Below, in pieces: positions 47,869 to 59,947 of a stretch of 64,000 nt of DNA; position 1 is the first letter of the stretch, and each line of letters starts with the position of its first letter. A program made the position numbers and the translations under genes. The notes under the pieces were generated by a model that was not told the DNA's origin, ran no database searches, and saw nothing but the letters and a program-made list of their open reading frames with translations. This DNA comes from Nymphalis io. Its lineage: Eukaryota > Arthropoda > Insecta > Lepidoptera > Nymphalidae. Location: assembly GCF_905147045.1 (NCBI RefSeq), contig NC_065918.1, positions 620,001 to 684,000 on the forward strand. The letters run 5' to 3'.

Positions 47869-48614
47869 GACTGGCAACCGGACCATTTTTTTATAAAAAA
47901 ACTATTAATTTACCATCTATGTTACAATTGGTGCACCCTTTACATTAAAATCGAGACGCGTCATCGTATTTATAAATAAAGCTTAAATATTTTTTATTGA
48001 TGGGATCACTATTATGGATAGCGTATGTACCATTTTAGAAATTTTAATCAATACTTTTAATATATTTATTGAAGTGGAAGTAAGGCTGCCATTACTCCTA
48101 CATATTTCATATTAAAACCTCCAGCTTGTTATAAATTGATGTCGAAAAATTTAAAATTCTTGGGCTAGAAATATTTTTAGCTATTAGCTACTTCATGCTT
48201 GTCAAGTCTAGTTTGAGCCGAATAGTCAACACTAATATTTCATGTGATTTTTAAATAATGACAATAATGGCCGTCAGCCATTATCATTCCTAACAGGTAA
48301 AGTCCTTTATATAATGATTCCATGACTAAATACTCGGTTAAAGGTTGGATTATCTGCACTGGCATTTTACTTTAAAAATCTTGCCAAATTTTTATTCAAA
48401 GCAGTTAGGTAAAGTTACGAGTAAGAGAGGAACTATGTTCTCCACACTCAAACGTTATAGTTGTTAACACGCAAATATGATGTCTACTAAATATATAAAT
48501 TATTTATAATTTAATTATATTATTGAAAATTGTATTATTTCTTAAGCTATAATATGCTTTCATGCTGTTATTTGCTGCCTATTTGATTAAGTTATTATGG
48601 ACCTTGATTTACTG

Positions 48615-48848
48615 GGTCCGCATTCCGGGTCAGACCAATAAAAGTTTTTGAGTTTTATGTCAATAAATTTTCAGTAGCAGCACCCAATTATGGTAACTGA
48701 AGATGTTACACTCACATGCCTCGGAAGGCAAGTTAAGTTGGTGCAGATCATCTCTCCTCGGTCCTATCGGATTCCGTCTTGTCAGATTATGTATGACATT
48801 CAAGGAATCGAGAGTGCGTGTAATGTGCATTATGCACTTACGCATATC
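48615..48848 (+). mobile_element. SINE family A, diverged
   Basis: CATTCCGGGTCAGACCAATA, TTTTCAGTAGCAGCACCC, ATGCCTCGGAAGGCAAG, ATCGGATTCCGTCTTGTC and AATCGAGAGTGCGTG keep the family A order. The tRNA-like head is nearly lost. Confidence 0.75.
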
Positions 48849-49219
48849 TATATTATAAGGTCTTCTAAAAAGTTAGTTTACTACCATTATTATCGCCATC
48901 ATTAATTATTAAAACTATCTCCCATGCATACTTCCGTCCCCATATTTACTTCTAATACATTTACAAAAACGGTGATACACCCTTGAAGTGAAGAACTTAT
49001 TTACAAGCATAAATCCCCTATTTAAAACTCTCATTGAGTGAAATTTTAAAATATTACTAAGCCTTCACCTAAGTTGTAAGTAACAAAAAAAACTAACGAC
49101 AAGTAAGCCAGCATTCAGTTACATGAAAAACATAATAATGTCTTCAAATCAATAATAATCGCATTTACCTAAAATAATATTTTATTACATTTAAAAATAT
49201 TAATTTTTAAAATACTTAC

Positions 49220-49405
49220 CGCTGCAGGTTGGTTCCGTTCAGTAAGCAGAGTATCAATCACGGACATCTGGCCATCTGCTACCACTACATCCAGGCCGAG
49301 GCGGTAAACACCAAGCTTCTGACGCTTTGTGAATCGCCGCGTCACCAGGTAGACGGTGAGGACCTCCCCCGCCGTGACGGGTTCGGACAATTCCCATACG
49401 AATTT
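49220..49405 (-). CDS. Otof: Otoferlin-like ferlin, exon 2 (C2A core)
   Basis: The exon encodes 62 residues: KFVWELSEPVTAGEVLTVYL, VTRRFTKRQKLGVYRLGLDV, VVADGQMSVIDTLLTERNQP and AA. The pattern F.W........E.L...V.......LG.....L..VV......V.DTL......A matches the C2A of otoferlins. The acceptor TTAATAG and donor GTAAGT are canonical, and both ends are in phase 0, giving NVNQ-KFVW upstream and QPAA-ACIE downstream. Codon use is more GC-rich than the surrounding intron, supporting coding function. Confidence 0.94.
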
Positions 49406-50669
49406 CTATTAAAAAGTAAAAAGTGTTAATCGAATTAAAAAATTTAAGTATCATAATAATAACACAGTGATCATTAAATATAAAAACCAAAGTGTATTGT
49501 ATATTGCAATACCTTTGTGGCAACACGCAAACTTACGACGAACGCGAAGTGGTTGTTATATTAAGAATCATGTAGCTAGAGAGGATCAACTGATTTTAAT
49601 AATGTTTTATCTTGTTGAAGCATCTCATGTGGCATTATCAGTAAATTTAATATAGAAGACCTACCATCTCCTATATTAGATTTGCATTTCATTGAAATTA
49701 CAGACAATAAATATATTATATTTGCAACTTGGAAAAGCTTCATTACAATGATTCGCTTACTAAGATTTTTTTTAGATATCTTACGGTGAAAATCTTTTCG
49801 TTATTTATTTTTTTCCTTCGCTATTTAAAATAGGAACAAATTCATTATAATTGCTCGTGTGCAACTTTAAGATAATATAATAATAATTATACGATGAAAT
49901 AAAAAAAAATAAAAAACAATGAAATTTTACTCTAAAATCGCGTTTTATTTATATGAAAATACGAATAGGTAAAAAAATAACTGACTAAAATTAAAAAGTT
50001 TATTGGTTTTTCACAGATTGACAATTTAACTGTAACAGGTTTATTTTTTCCTAGAAGCAGTACTGCTTTTGACAGAAAAATTAAACTCAGTATGAGTTTT
50101 TTGAAATATACGAAATATTTTAACGAATTGAACGATTGTCCTATTTTTCGGTCAAGATCTAAAAAATTTGCATTCTTATATTTATTTTTATACATTTGAG
50201 TAACAAGAACAGTAAATAGCAACGTATAGATCATACACGCCCATAGACAATGATCAGGTTATGATTTTATATATTGAGGTTTTTTTTTAAATAAAAGCAT
50301 TATTATTATCATTATAAGAAATTTCTAATATTCCTGTTTACCTCCAATTAAGTATATATATTGTGATGTGTACACCGTTGTATTACTGATTATTATTGTT
50401 CAAATTGCATTTCATTGTCATTTTAAGCTGCGTGATGGTACTTTATGATACTTGAGTAATATTTGGCGATGACTGAAGGCAGTGTTGACCCTCACGATAG
50501 GCATGCTTTAGAATTAAAAAATAAATGATTTTAGAGAAGAAACTATTTTAAATGATTCTCAAAAATGATTTTATTTTAATATACACATTGAGAATAATAA
50601 GATTTAAAAAAAATAAAAGTATAAAATTCTGCAATCGGACATTTTATTTGAAATACCAATCAGAGCGTC

Positions 50670-51341
50670 ACGTCACGCCTCTGTATCTATAACCGTTTCT
50701 CTTGAACAGTTGTTGTGTTTACGCCTTTCAAAATTAATTTTGCATAATTTAATTAGTTGAGTCGTTGGTTATTCGCGTTTTTGTGAAGAAAATAAAACAT
50801 CCAAGATCTATCAATGATGGAACAAGGTGTAGTTAAGGCAAATTCCTCTAATATGCCCAGGATTTGTTGATTTTAGGAGAGTTTCTTTCATCAAATAAAG
50901 ACTTTTGCTCATCTGAATTTCGAAATGTGAAAATTTCCTTGTAATTAATTTTTTATTTATCTTTAGTGTTATCATAAGTTTTATCTGTTAACTATATAGT
51001 ATTACTCACATATGAAAAGCCCTAATATTTTTACCAGTGAGAACTTTTACTTTTAAGCAATTTCTTCAAAATGTTCTGTAACCATACTTTCTTTTAATTG
51101 TTTTCCACTTTCTTCAAGAACCATCATTTTTCGTTTCTTACTTATATATGGTCGTTCTGCTTCTGTAGATTGTTCTTCGATCTGGTTGGCATTCAAATGT
51201 ATTTATACACAGAGGGACCGCACACCACTTGCAAACTTTGGAATTCATTTTTAACCTTAGGAAATACGTAATACTTTCTGCCTTTCTTTGTTGTGTATAG
51301 ACACAATACAACGTTTACTGTTGTTTACTGAGGCGTGACGT
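50670..51341 (-). mobile_element. Inverted-terminal DNA transposon relic, P/THAP-like
   Basis: The ends carry ACGTCACGCCTCTGTA (50670-50685) and its reverse complement with one mismatch (51326-51341). On the minus strand a start at 51248 opens MNSKVCKWCAVPLCINTF, which resembles the start of a THAP zinc finger (C..C then FP-like residues) before decaying. Length (~670 bp) indicates a non-autonomous deletion derivative. The P-element link rests on the short Cys motif and inverted ends, so it is tentative. Confidence 0.45.
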
Positions 51342-51460
51342 CACGTGCGAAATTCAAAATAGGTAAATGAAAATGCAATTATTTGCGTATATAGTTAGCT
51401 TATTACTGAAATAAAATTATTTTCAGTAATAGTAGACGTGTACCTACATTATAGAAGGTT

Positions 51461-51501
51461 ATTTCAAAATCAGTCATCGGCACGATGACTGATTTTGAAA
51501 T
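51461..51501. repeat. Perfect 19-bp inverted repeat, 3-nt loop
   Basis: ATTTCAAAATCAGTCATCG is followed by GCA and its exact reverse complement. It lies 120 nt beyond the DNA-transposon relic. Confidence 0.97.
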
Positions 51502-53229
51502 TATTATTGTTACATATTTTCATTATCATCATCGTCATCATTCTGCCAATCGCAGTCCATTGCTGGATAAAGGAACTGAATACACAACGGAGTAATGTAC
51601 CATATGTAATAAGGCAAATAAATGTAAGTTTTATTTTAGTTAGCTGGTTAATTACGTAGACATTGTATATAACGTTTACGTGCTTATGACATTGAGATTG
51701 TTGACATTGATCCCGACCCCGAGCTCAAAGGCGTGAGATCGAACGCAGATTATTGCTGTGATAAGTTCCAGAAACGCTAGGCTCTGAAATATGGCTGTAA
51801 TATTTAGCGATTTGTGTTAGAGTAGCGACTCCTTTTTTTAATTTTTGAAGTGCTTTTTTGTGTCTATATACAATTATTTTAATTTTTTTAGTTGACCACA
51901 CAAAATGAAAGTAAAATAAACGAAAATAATAAAAAAACAAAATAACACATAAAATAATCAAGTTTCTACTTATATCTAGTACAGGTAAGAAGCTGATAAA
52001 AAAAACATACAATAATGAACAATTAAAACTTACAACAATTAAAACAATGGACAATTAAAACCGGAATATTTCGGGCCCTCTCATAGCTTGCTAAACTAGA
52101 TTCCAGAGTAGTCTATCGAAAGTACTTTTTAATGCGAAATAAAATAATTTTTTGGAGCAGTGTGGTGGAACAACAAGTATATTCGCCACCCTGTTAATAG
52201 AACGGTATTAGACACGATTCCCTTAATAGACATCAGGACAATTTAATAATTTATTTAAATACTTATAAATTTCTTGATTATGCAAATTATTTAAGTTTAA
52301 GGTGACGTATAACCTACCGCACAGCGCATGGTAGTTAATATGAATATTACATCCCGTTTCGAATTTCACATAATCGTCCGTAGTCACTTTCTTAATATTT
52401 GGTTAAACTCCGGCATATGCATAGCTCCTGGTTATTTATTTGTCCATCCAACGATTAAATATTTACGCAGTTATCCTAGAGGTAAAAAAGCACAAGGCAT
52501 TTTTGCCATTAAGACATTTGCGTAATATTGTTGTAGATTGAATAGCAGTGGGCTTAAAACAGATTCCTAATGAACTCCTACTTCTACGAGGATCGGCTCA
52601 CCAGAGTCTGCTGAGTTTATTACAAAATTATAAAATAATTATTAATTACAATAATTATAATAAATAATTACAAAATAACTCGTAAGTTTCTACTTATAAT
52701 TAGTACCGATAAGAAGCAAAGGGAATATATGTATATAATAGTAAGCGAAAATTTGAAACATATTTACAAAATTAAAAAAAAAATATGAATTAATTAGGTG
52801 GTCATAAAAAGGAAAAACCTTAAATAGATAAAACATAAAATTAACATTAGTTAACATAAATTAATTACTGTAATTTATATTATTTTTGACCCACCCCGGG
52901 ATATTTCATTTTGGATATTGTCTTATGTTATTCCTTCTCTAATATATTTTTTTCAAATTGAATGAAATTATTTTGAAATTGGAGTATAAATTTATTATAA
53001 TATTTTCGTAACAGTTTCGTGTTTTAGCATTGTCATACTCGGCATGTGAAGCACAATATTTTGAATCATAACATACGTTTGCATTAACTCGTAGCATATT
53101 ACGCACGAATAGCAAAGAATGGGATCGAGCTACCTAAGACTTTACTATGACTACTAGGACTATGCGCATAGAAATTGTTTGAATGAGTATATGAGAGTTC
53201 CTGATTTAATATATAACGCTGCATATCCC

Positions 53230-53432
53230 AAGGTGCTGGGTTCAAATCCTGGTTCAGTGCAAAAAAGTTATTGAATACATTTTCGATATTTTCTGTTAAA
53301 CATTTTCAGTAGCTGCCGCAAGTTTGCAGTGTTGCCTTTGTCTCTGAAAACAGTTAAAGAAGTTTTTCCAGTGCTTGATTTCTCTCCGTTAATGTCAGAA
53401 TGCCGTCTCATCGGATTATGAGCGCCAGGAAT
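53230..53432 (+). mobile_element. SINE family A, strongly diverged
   Basis: The B-box-like GGTTCAAATCCTGGTTC, AAAAAAGTTATTGAATAC, TTTTCAGTAGCTGCCGC and ATGCCGTCTCATCGGATTAT blocks keep the family A order. Confidence 0.65.
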
Positions 53433-54099
53433 ATACCCAATGTTATTTGTAAAACACTTAAAACCTCACTGCACTATAAAATTAACAACAATATTTGTTA
53501 TATTACTTTTTACATTTACAAAACAAAATGCATTTAAAAAAACTGTCTTTTACTTTTATTGCTTTGTATATCTTCATTTAGTAGTGGGTACTGGGTACTT
53601 AAGTCGCGTCTCCCGTACCTTATGATCACAATGATACTTTGGAGTACCTACCCACATAATGTCAATCGGAATTATATTTTTTATATCAATAATTAGCATG
53701 ATCTTACCGGGAATTCTTATTTATTTAAATATTTATTGAATAAATAAATAAATTATTGCGTACGCACTATGTACTGAAAATCGATTCACAAGGACTCAGT
53801 GCGCGTATAAACAGGTCAAGTTCAAGTCGGCCCCCTGACGCACCCATCTGTATCGCAATTCTTAATTTTTTTACTACTCCACACAATTATTTGTTTTAAA
53901 AGAAATCAAATTTAAAATACCAACTATTTAAAGTAATACAACAAATGTAATATATATTCTTAATAAAATAATCCTGCCAGGTTAATAATGTTTTACACAT
54001 AGGCTTGTATTTATACCATTATCCTATATACATTATTATATAATTTTTGTATAAAACAGATATTAGTGATTTAATGGTGAATCAATACATCCTCAGGAA

Positions 54100-54616
54100 A
54101 CTGCAAGTGTGGGATGAATATACATGTTATCCACCTAACCGCAGTGGAGCAGCATAGCGGAATTTAAGCTTTTTTTTTTTTTTTATATGCCCCGGGATGG
54201 CAAATGACTCTACTCCACCTGATGGTAAGTGGTAGTAGAGTCCAAACGCGACGACGGCCAGTACAGTCGGGAAGAATGTTCTGTACTAGCCGTCCCCGCC
54301 TTGCCGGCCCGCAAGATGCCTCTTCACGCCTCGTTTGAAGGAACCTGGGTTGTAAGAGGAGGGGAACACGTGAGCTGATAAGGAATTCCATTCTTTGGTA
54401 GTGCGACAAAGAAAGGAGTTGCCAAATTTCTTTGTGCGCGATGGAATTGATGTCACAGTTAGGCGGTGACATCGAGACCCAGCTCGCGTGGACTTAAGAA
54501 GGAAGGGGGAAGCAGGAATTAGAGAGAATAATTCCTCAGAGCACTCGCCGTGATACAGACGATAGAAAAAGCTCCAAAAACCTTCCCAAAAGAGAGGCGG
54601 ACAGAAGGCCTTAACA
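54100..54616 (+). mobile_element. SINE family C copy, split by a LINE insertion
   Basis: The left piece ends GCAGTGGAGCAGCATAGCGG then AATTTAAGCT; the right piece resumes AGCTCCAAAAACCTTCCC and GGAGGC-like text to GAAGGCCTTAAC. Together they read as the family C 3' half. The LINE at 54171-54568 lies between. Confidence 0.75.
54171..54568 (-). mobile_element. 5'-truncated CR1/Jockey-type LINE, nested
   Basis: Read on the minus strand it covers the last ~400 nt of the same family as the 0.65-3.5 kb LINE, from TTTCTATCGTCTGTATCACG to poly-A. It keeps the C-terminal coding end missing in that copy: IPSRTKKFGNSFLCR, EWNSL and FKRGVKRHLAGRQGGDG before a TAG. AAGCT at 54166-54170 and 54569-54573 fits a short target duplication. 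The 102-codon frame that reads into the poly-A here is a shadow. Confidence 0.85.
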
Positions 54617-54799
54617 AAGTAATTGATTTGCTTTAATGAATTTTTCTTTGTGTGTAATTAGAGTGTCCAAAATTTTGTATTAAACGGATATTATTAATAA
54701 AAATTCCATCGGCACTAGCGTAGAATAAAGTTAATACCACACAAGCAAATGCATTAAGAATACATATATAATTTTTAAAACTGTAGATAATATATTTAC

Positions 54800-55020
54800 G
54801 AGCCGGTTGGCGTGGTTGGTAGATACTTGCCTTTCACGCCGAAGGTTGTGGGTTCGATTCCGACTCAGGACAGACATTTGTGTGCATGAACATGTCTGTT
54901 TGTCCCGAGTCTGGATCTAATTATCTATGTAAGTTTGTATTTACAAAAGAAAAGTAGTATATGTAGTATATCAGTTGTCTGGTTGCCATAGCACAAGCTC
55001 TGCTTAATTTGGGATCCCAG
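54800..55020 (+). mobile_element. SINE family D, complete copy
   Basis: The tRNA-like head has an A box (TTGGCGTGGTTGGTAGATAC) and B box (GTGGGTTCGATTCC). The body ACAGACATTTGTGTGCATGA and the end TAGCACAAGCTCTGCTTAAT follow. It is a SINE and not a tRNA gene: the 3' body matches the split copy at 39.2-39.75 kb. Confidence 0.85.
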
Positions 55021-57773
55021 GATATTATTATTATTTATGCAATATCAAGTAACTAGTAATAATTGAAATCAGTTCGAATATTACAAATGCGATGGTATGT
55101 TTGTAGATTTGTTTTTGTTACGCATCACCGTTGAAGCAGACAGCAGCCGACCATCATTGACTGTTTGCATTGAGATAATGAGCTAGCCGCACTGACATCG
55201 GTTTCTTTATGTTCTAATGATGAACGGAACAGATCCGACGGTTTTAATTTATAAATCTATAAAGTAAAATTTTAAACCGCCTATCCGTATGTATACAATA
55301 GTAAATTAAGACTTGTAATTAAAATCTATAAAATAATGTAAGCTCTCTATAATTGCAATTAAAACTTCGTCCAGATATATTGTAATCGACAATACGTTGC
55401 GCTTTTCGTAATTAAATGTATCTACTCTTGCATGAGGCTATGTACGTTTTAACACTAATTACTCGTGAAGAAAACAAGACCAATTATTATTATTATTATG
55501 ATACAGTATCAATTTCCGAAACGAAATTGATCACTTTATGTATTAAAATAATATAATACTAACATAATATATATATAGTGTAATTTCATAAAATATTTCA
55601 CATACATGGCCCAGATAGGGTTCTTTTATATTAATCGATAATTTATTCCATACTCGACATGAATTCAATTGAGAGTTTGTTAAAATTGTCACGTCGTACG
55701 TTCGTAATGATTTTTTTAACAAAATTTATTCTAGCTATCGCTTATATACATTATATGTACTAATAATTGAAAAAACTTCAAAACTAATGTACATAAATTA
55801 TATCAAAAGACGAAGTGCGTTTCGGGGAATACAATATTATTACACAAGTAGCAGTTTCATCCACATTAAATTTAGCGTGAAATTCATGTCCTTGTCTATA
55901 GAATTGTAGAAATGCATGGTATTATAAATGCAATAGCATACCGCTCGGGCATACACATTAGCTTTACAACAATTGGATTAGGTAACCGTAGTTTCAGGTG
56001 GAACTAAAGCGTATAATTAACTTTGTCTTTCAGCATATAATAAAATAATTTAAACCGACAATAATTCGGATCGGACATTGGATGTATGATCTTCGTGGAT
56101 AGCTAACATCAGGCAACACATTTGATCTCTATTGTTTAAAAAGGTCGTCATAAAGCAGAAAATCGCATGGCGAAAGTGGTAATCAAAAGAAAACTCTGCT
56201 CGCTGTAATGACTGTGCGATTGCTCACTACGTAACGTCCAATATTACGAACAAATCCACTGGTCAGTCATTAGCATAAAGACGGTCATATTGAAAAAAAT
56301 TAACCACGGACACATTGAGCGTAACTTAATAATATTTTGCATATCCAGCAACTTAACTTACAAATGTCCAAATTGTTACTAATAGGAGCAAGTATTTCCA
56401 ATTTGCCTAACTTTAAATATAATACCAGAGAAAGTTGCCAAAAAAACTCCCTATTTCAATGTTCGTTGTAACTATGCCTACAAAGTATACTTTATCAACT
56501 GGAGCGATTTTTCTACTATATTTGTTTGGTTTCATAATTTAACGCCATTGAAATACAATTTAGAAGATATCGTGTTATTTGTGTACGAATATTATCATTT
56601 CGCAAACAATGTTTTTTAACCACATGATGAAGTTTGTACAAATACAATTACGGAAAGTTCGATCGTTTTGTCCATTTTTATCGTCCCATATATCCCATAT
56701 ATACCCAAGACATGGGTAAATTTTACTATAAGAAACATTTGTAGCGTGTTTCAAAACACATTTTTTTTCTAAATAAAAAGTTCTGGGTCCTGAAGTTAGT
56801 CGAAAACCTCTCCATTTTATAATTGCATAGGACAATATAATCTTGCTTTTATGTAAAATATATCATATATAATATAAGGATACCTATTTCAACGCAAAAC
56901 AGTTAATGAAATATATTTAGAATAGCCACAGCGTATATTAATACAGCTATTCAATAGTGGTTTGAATACCATTACGCATTAATAACGAAGCTGTATCTAT
57001 GGATAGTTGTTCTCCATATAGCTTATATACATCCACACCCTTATTATACCTATAATTGAATATCAAATGTACTTTTAAATATTATGTATTTATAAGTTTT
57101 TTTATTATCTTTAATTTATCTTTCATTTACAGAAATTATTAAGCAATCATACTAATTTATGACTTTTTATGAAAAATTAAAAAAGTACATTAAAATCTGC
57201 GTGACAAAGTCGACCTTTATAAGAAATATTATTTGAATATAAACACACGAACTTTTGCTTTTCAAACTGCTTCGCGTGGTATGACCCTCTGTGTATTATT
57301 ATCTCTGGTATTGCCTTTTTCTATATAGTCTTATTATAACCTTTCTCGATTAATCTAACGATTTTTGTGAACTTGTAGGTATCTATTTAAGCACGTTCAA
57401 ACAGACAAACTAACTATTAATCTCTACAATAATAGTACAGATTTGTCCCGATATTATTTCGATTTTTTTATTTGATTTTACCATGAAGTATTTATTGAAT
57501 CCCAATAATACAGGCAACAATATTCTCTAAATATTCGAGGCTTCGTGCCTCCATCAGGTCAGGAGAGACCGAGATCACCCTTGAGCATAGAATGCCTGCC
57601 AACTGCTCTTTGTATATGGAACAGCAACGGTAATGGTTTTAGTTGATAAAAATTCCACGAAAACCCGAGAAGCCTGGATACTATTTAAAGCATTTCCCAT
57701 ACTAAAAAAATCCATATACTCATTTATTTGAACGTCATAATTTTATGTTTTGTTTTACCGTGGTCAGTAACAA

Positions 57774-57807
57774 TGAAGTTCTATAATTTGATCTTTATAG
57801 AACTTCA
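57774..57807. repeat. Perfect 13-bp inverted repeat, 8-nt loop
   Basis: TGAAGTTCTATAA and its exact reverse complement flank TTTGATCT. Confidence 0.95.
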
Positions 57808-58671
57808 CATACTATGACTATACTATGTACTTAAAAACAAATAGATGAGAAAAAAATATATGTATGCTTAAAGTTATTAAGCTAATAGCCAGATGGTAGT
57901 CTTCAAGAAATAAAAAAAAATTATCATTAGTTAGCCAATAAATGATGACCAACATAGTTTGACAGAAAATGGTCATAAAAAATGAATACACAAAATAATT
58001 TGGATAGGAAATTTATCGGATCGTTTCTACTACAGCAGTGCACTTTAAACTTAGATCAACTTAATTATTGGTTCCACAAAGCCATAAGGGAAAACTACTT
58101 CTATAGTAGTGTAACATTTAATTAAATTATACCACAGAGTGCTACATAAAAGAATTCACGATAAAAACGACGGGTTTTAGATCTCCCTTCACCTGATGGA
58201 GTTTGATTAGCACTTTATTTGGAAAGTTAAAAGTTTCAAAACATTTGACATGACAGCAACGCACTACTGTAAGAATTTATGGGTCTCGATCTGATCGGAA
58301 AATGTTGAAGCACATATCCCTTAAAGATGATATAATATTGACTATTGTAGTCAATATCGCATATCTATATATTTGACATTTCACGATAAACTTGTATATC
58401 GAGTTTCAAGAACCCCAAATTTGAAACAGAACTCCAAAGTAATATTACTTGTTTCTCAAATGAGAACTACGAATATATGTAACAATTCTCATATAAAATG
58501 AAACTTTTAAATGGCTCTCCTTTTCGAAACCACTAACTAGATACTTGGAAAGTATCGTGGGACGTTAAGGAGCCGCTCGGCTCTCTTTTAATATAATAGG
58601 GCTGACCCTGATTTCCAAAATGCTTCTGTATATTGTTTAAGTAGAATTATGAAAAATTCTGAAATTCACAG

Positions 58672-58848
58672 AAAAAAATCCTGATCTTGGGAACATCAGT
58701 AGTTGATCCCCGTGTTGAGCCCAATCAGGAGATTAGAGTTTGGTAGTGTTTACACTCCTATACCTCGGAAAGCGAGTAAAGCTGTTCGGGCGTATCGGAT
58801 GACCGTCCCATTCAATTACGAGAGTGGAGAGTGTCAGTACAGTACAAT
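58672..58848 (+). mobile_element. SINE family A, strongly diverged
   Basis: GTGTTTACACTCCTATACCT, CGGAAAGCGAGTAAAGCTG and TCGGATGACCGTCCCATTC follow the family A order; the head is not recognisable. A separate RTE-like tail piece (GGCCTATGTTCAG) is at 58941-58953. Confidence 0.65.
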
Positions 58849-59385
58849 ATAATAGTTGGCTAATATGCATTCAGAATGTTGAAAGTGATGGCAAACTGGT
58901 GATTCAAAGATTCCGGTATGAGTGACACCAATTAGTTGTGGCCTATGTTCAGAAAAGGTGGACCTGCAAAGGCTTGATAGATAGATTGACGACGTAATTA
59001 CAATTAAAATAAAAAAACAGTATTTTAGTAGAACAAAATATTGATGCTATTTATCCTATAATAATACATATATAAGCGTTACTATGTACACTGCGTCTTA
59101 TTGCCTCTAATGGTGTGATAATCGGAATTGCGATTCAAAGGGGAGCTGCTAATTTTTTTTCACCATTCCACGCGGTCACGATTTCTACAATAGCTATTTA
59201 TATTTTTTATTTGTAAATATTTAGGGCAATAATTATTACAATATAAATAATATGCTATGTACATACATATATATAAATAAATTGTTAAAAACGAGTAAGA
59301 TCACGTAACGCAAGACCGTTAACCAAGACCAAAATGCTTAAAATATTTTTTTAGTTGTGTATAATAATTATTTTTATGTACTTAC

Positions 59386-59444
59386 TTGGTTGACATTGAT
59401 GATGTCCCGATCATCGAGAAGAACCACGGAGTATTTGACGTGAC
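59386..59444 (-). CDS. Otof: Otoferlin-like ferlin, exon 1 of the visible part (C2A start)
   Basis: A 59-nt exon encodes HVKYSVVLLDDRDIINVNQ after two bases that complete an upstream codon. It fits the second and third strands of otoferlin C2A (A.V.F.G.S.Y...LE....D.NE then F.W). The acceptor is TTTTTTACAG and the donor GTAAGT; it ends in phase 0 and joins exon 2 as NVNQ-KFVW. It is the weakest single exon by similarity because it is short, but phase and order support it. The exon with the start codon, ~15-20 residues upstream, was not identified. Confidence 0.78.
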
Positions 59445-59947
59445 CTGTAAAAAATATACTTGTTATTCATTATGAATATTATAAATTATATACATAATAA
59501 TTAAAATTATAAATCCTTGATTTGTTGATGAAAATACCAGAATCGCTATACGTATGCCTAAAATATTTTAGGTGTTTCCATAATTCACTACACCAGGGTC
59601 TCATTATCAAACTTGGATTTTGTTAACAAATTTCAAATGAAAAATGAAATTTTGAAAAATAAAATATCATTTCCAAATTTCTTACATTTTAAATAGAAGT
59701 TAGTTTTATTTAATATACATACTTGAAATTTACATGTGCTTAGAGTTTAATCACTGAAGTAAAAAGTATAACATCGTGAGTAAGCTTATAAGTTGCCATT
59801 TGATGGAACCTAAAGTTTTGCGCTTTTCAAAATTTCATGATGATCGGTTAGTAACAACAAACTAACATTCACTTTTATAATATTAATTATCATAACTGTT
59901 AAGTTTAAGCATTTGGAATAGCTGTATATACTAATAATAATAATAAC

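Larger units (their letters stand above)
25272..49219. other. Ferlin intron 2 (about 24 kb)
   Basis: The largest intron, holding the orphan ORF at 25.6 kb, several SINEs, two LINE remnants, the twin-primed RTE, a Helitron-like end and short perfect hairpins, all listed separately. Stretches with nothing recognised include 26.0-27.9, 29.2-31.5, 33.3-34.4, 34.8-36.6, 36.8-38.1, 40.0-40.58, 43.74-44.5, 44.6-45.85, 46.1-47.57 and 47.87-48.6 kb. These are AT-rich with microsatellites. A degraded tRNA-like SINE head may lie at 35.65-35.71 kb and another at 47.42-47.49 kb. Confidence 0.6.
49406..59385. other. Ferlin intron 1 of the visible part (about 10 kb)
   Basis: Contains a P-element-like relic, a 19-bp inverted repeat, SINE A and D copies and a LINE nested in a SINE. 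The stretches 49.7-50.6, 51.5-53.2, 55.1-57.7 and 57.8-58.6 kb are AT-rich with nothing recognised; small open frames there lack domains. Confidence 0.6.

Noticed and set aside
54164..54472. 102-codon frame reading into poly-A, taken as a conserved read-through LINE C terminus
   Set aside because: In this copy the real coding frame ends at a TAG after GGDG; the longer frame is an out-of-frame shadow. The read-through in the 0.65-kb copy comes from a deletion.
54800..54870. tRNA-like sequence with A and B boxes (also in SINE A and C heads)
   Set aside because: Each is followed by a repeated SINE body and lacks a convincing cloverleaf and acceptor stem pairing by eye, so they are SINE heads and not tRNA genes.
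56575..56835. 86-codon open frame on the minus strand
   Set aside because: No recognisable motif or neighbouring coding signal; consistent with chance in AT-rich DNA.
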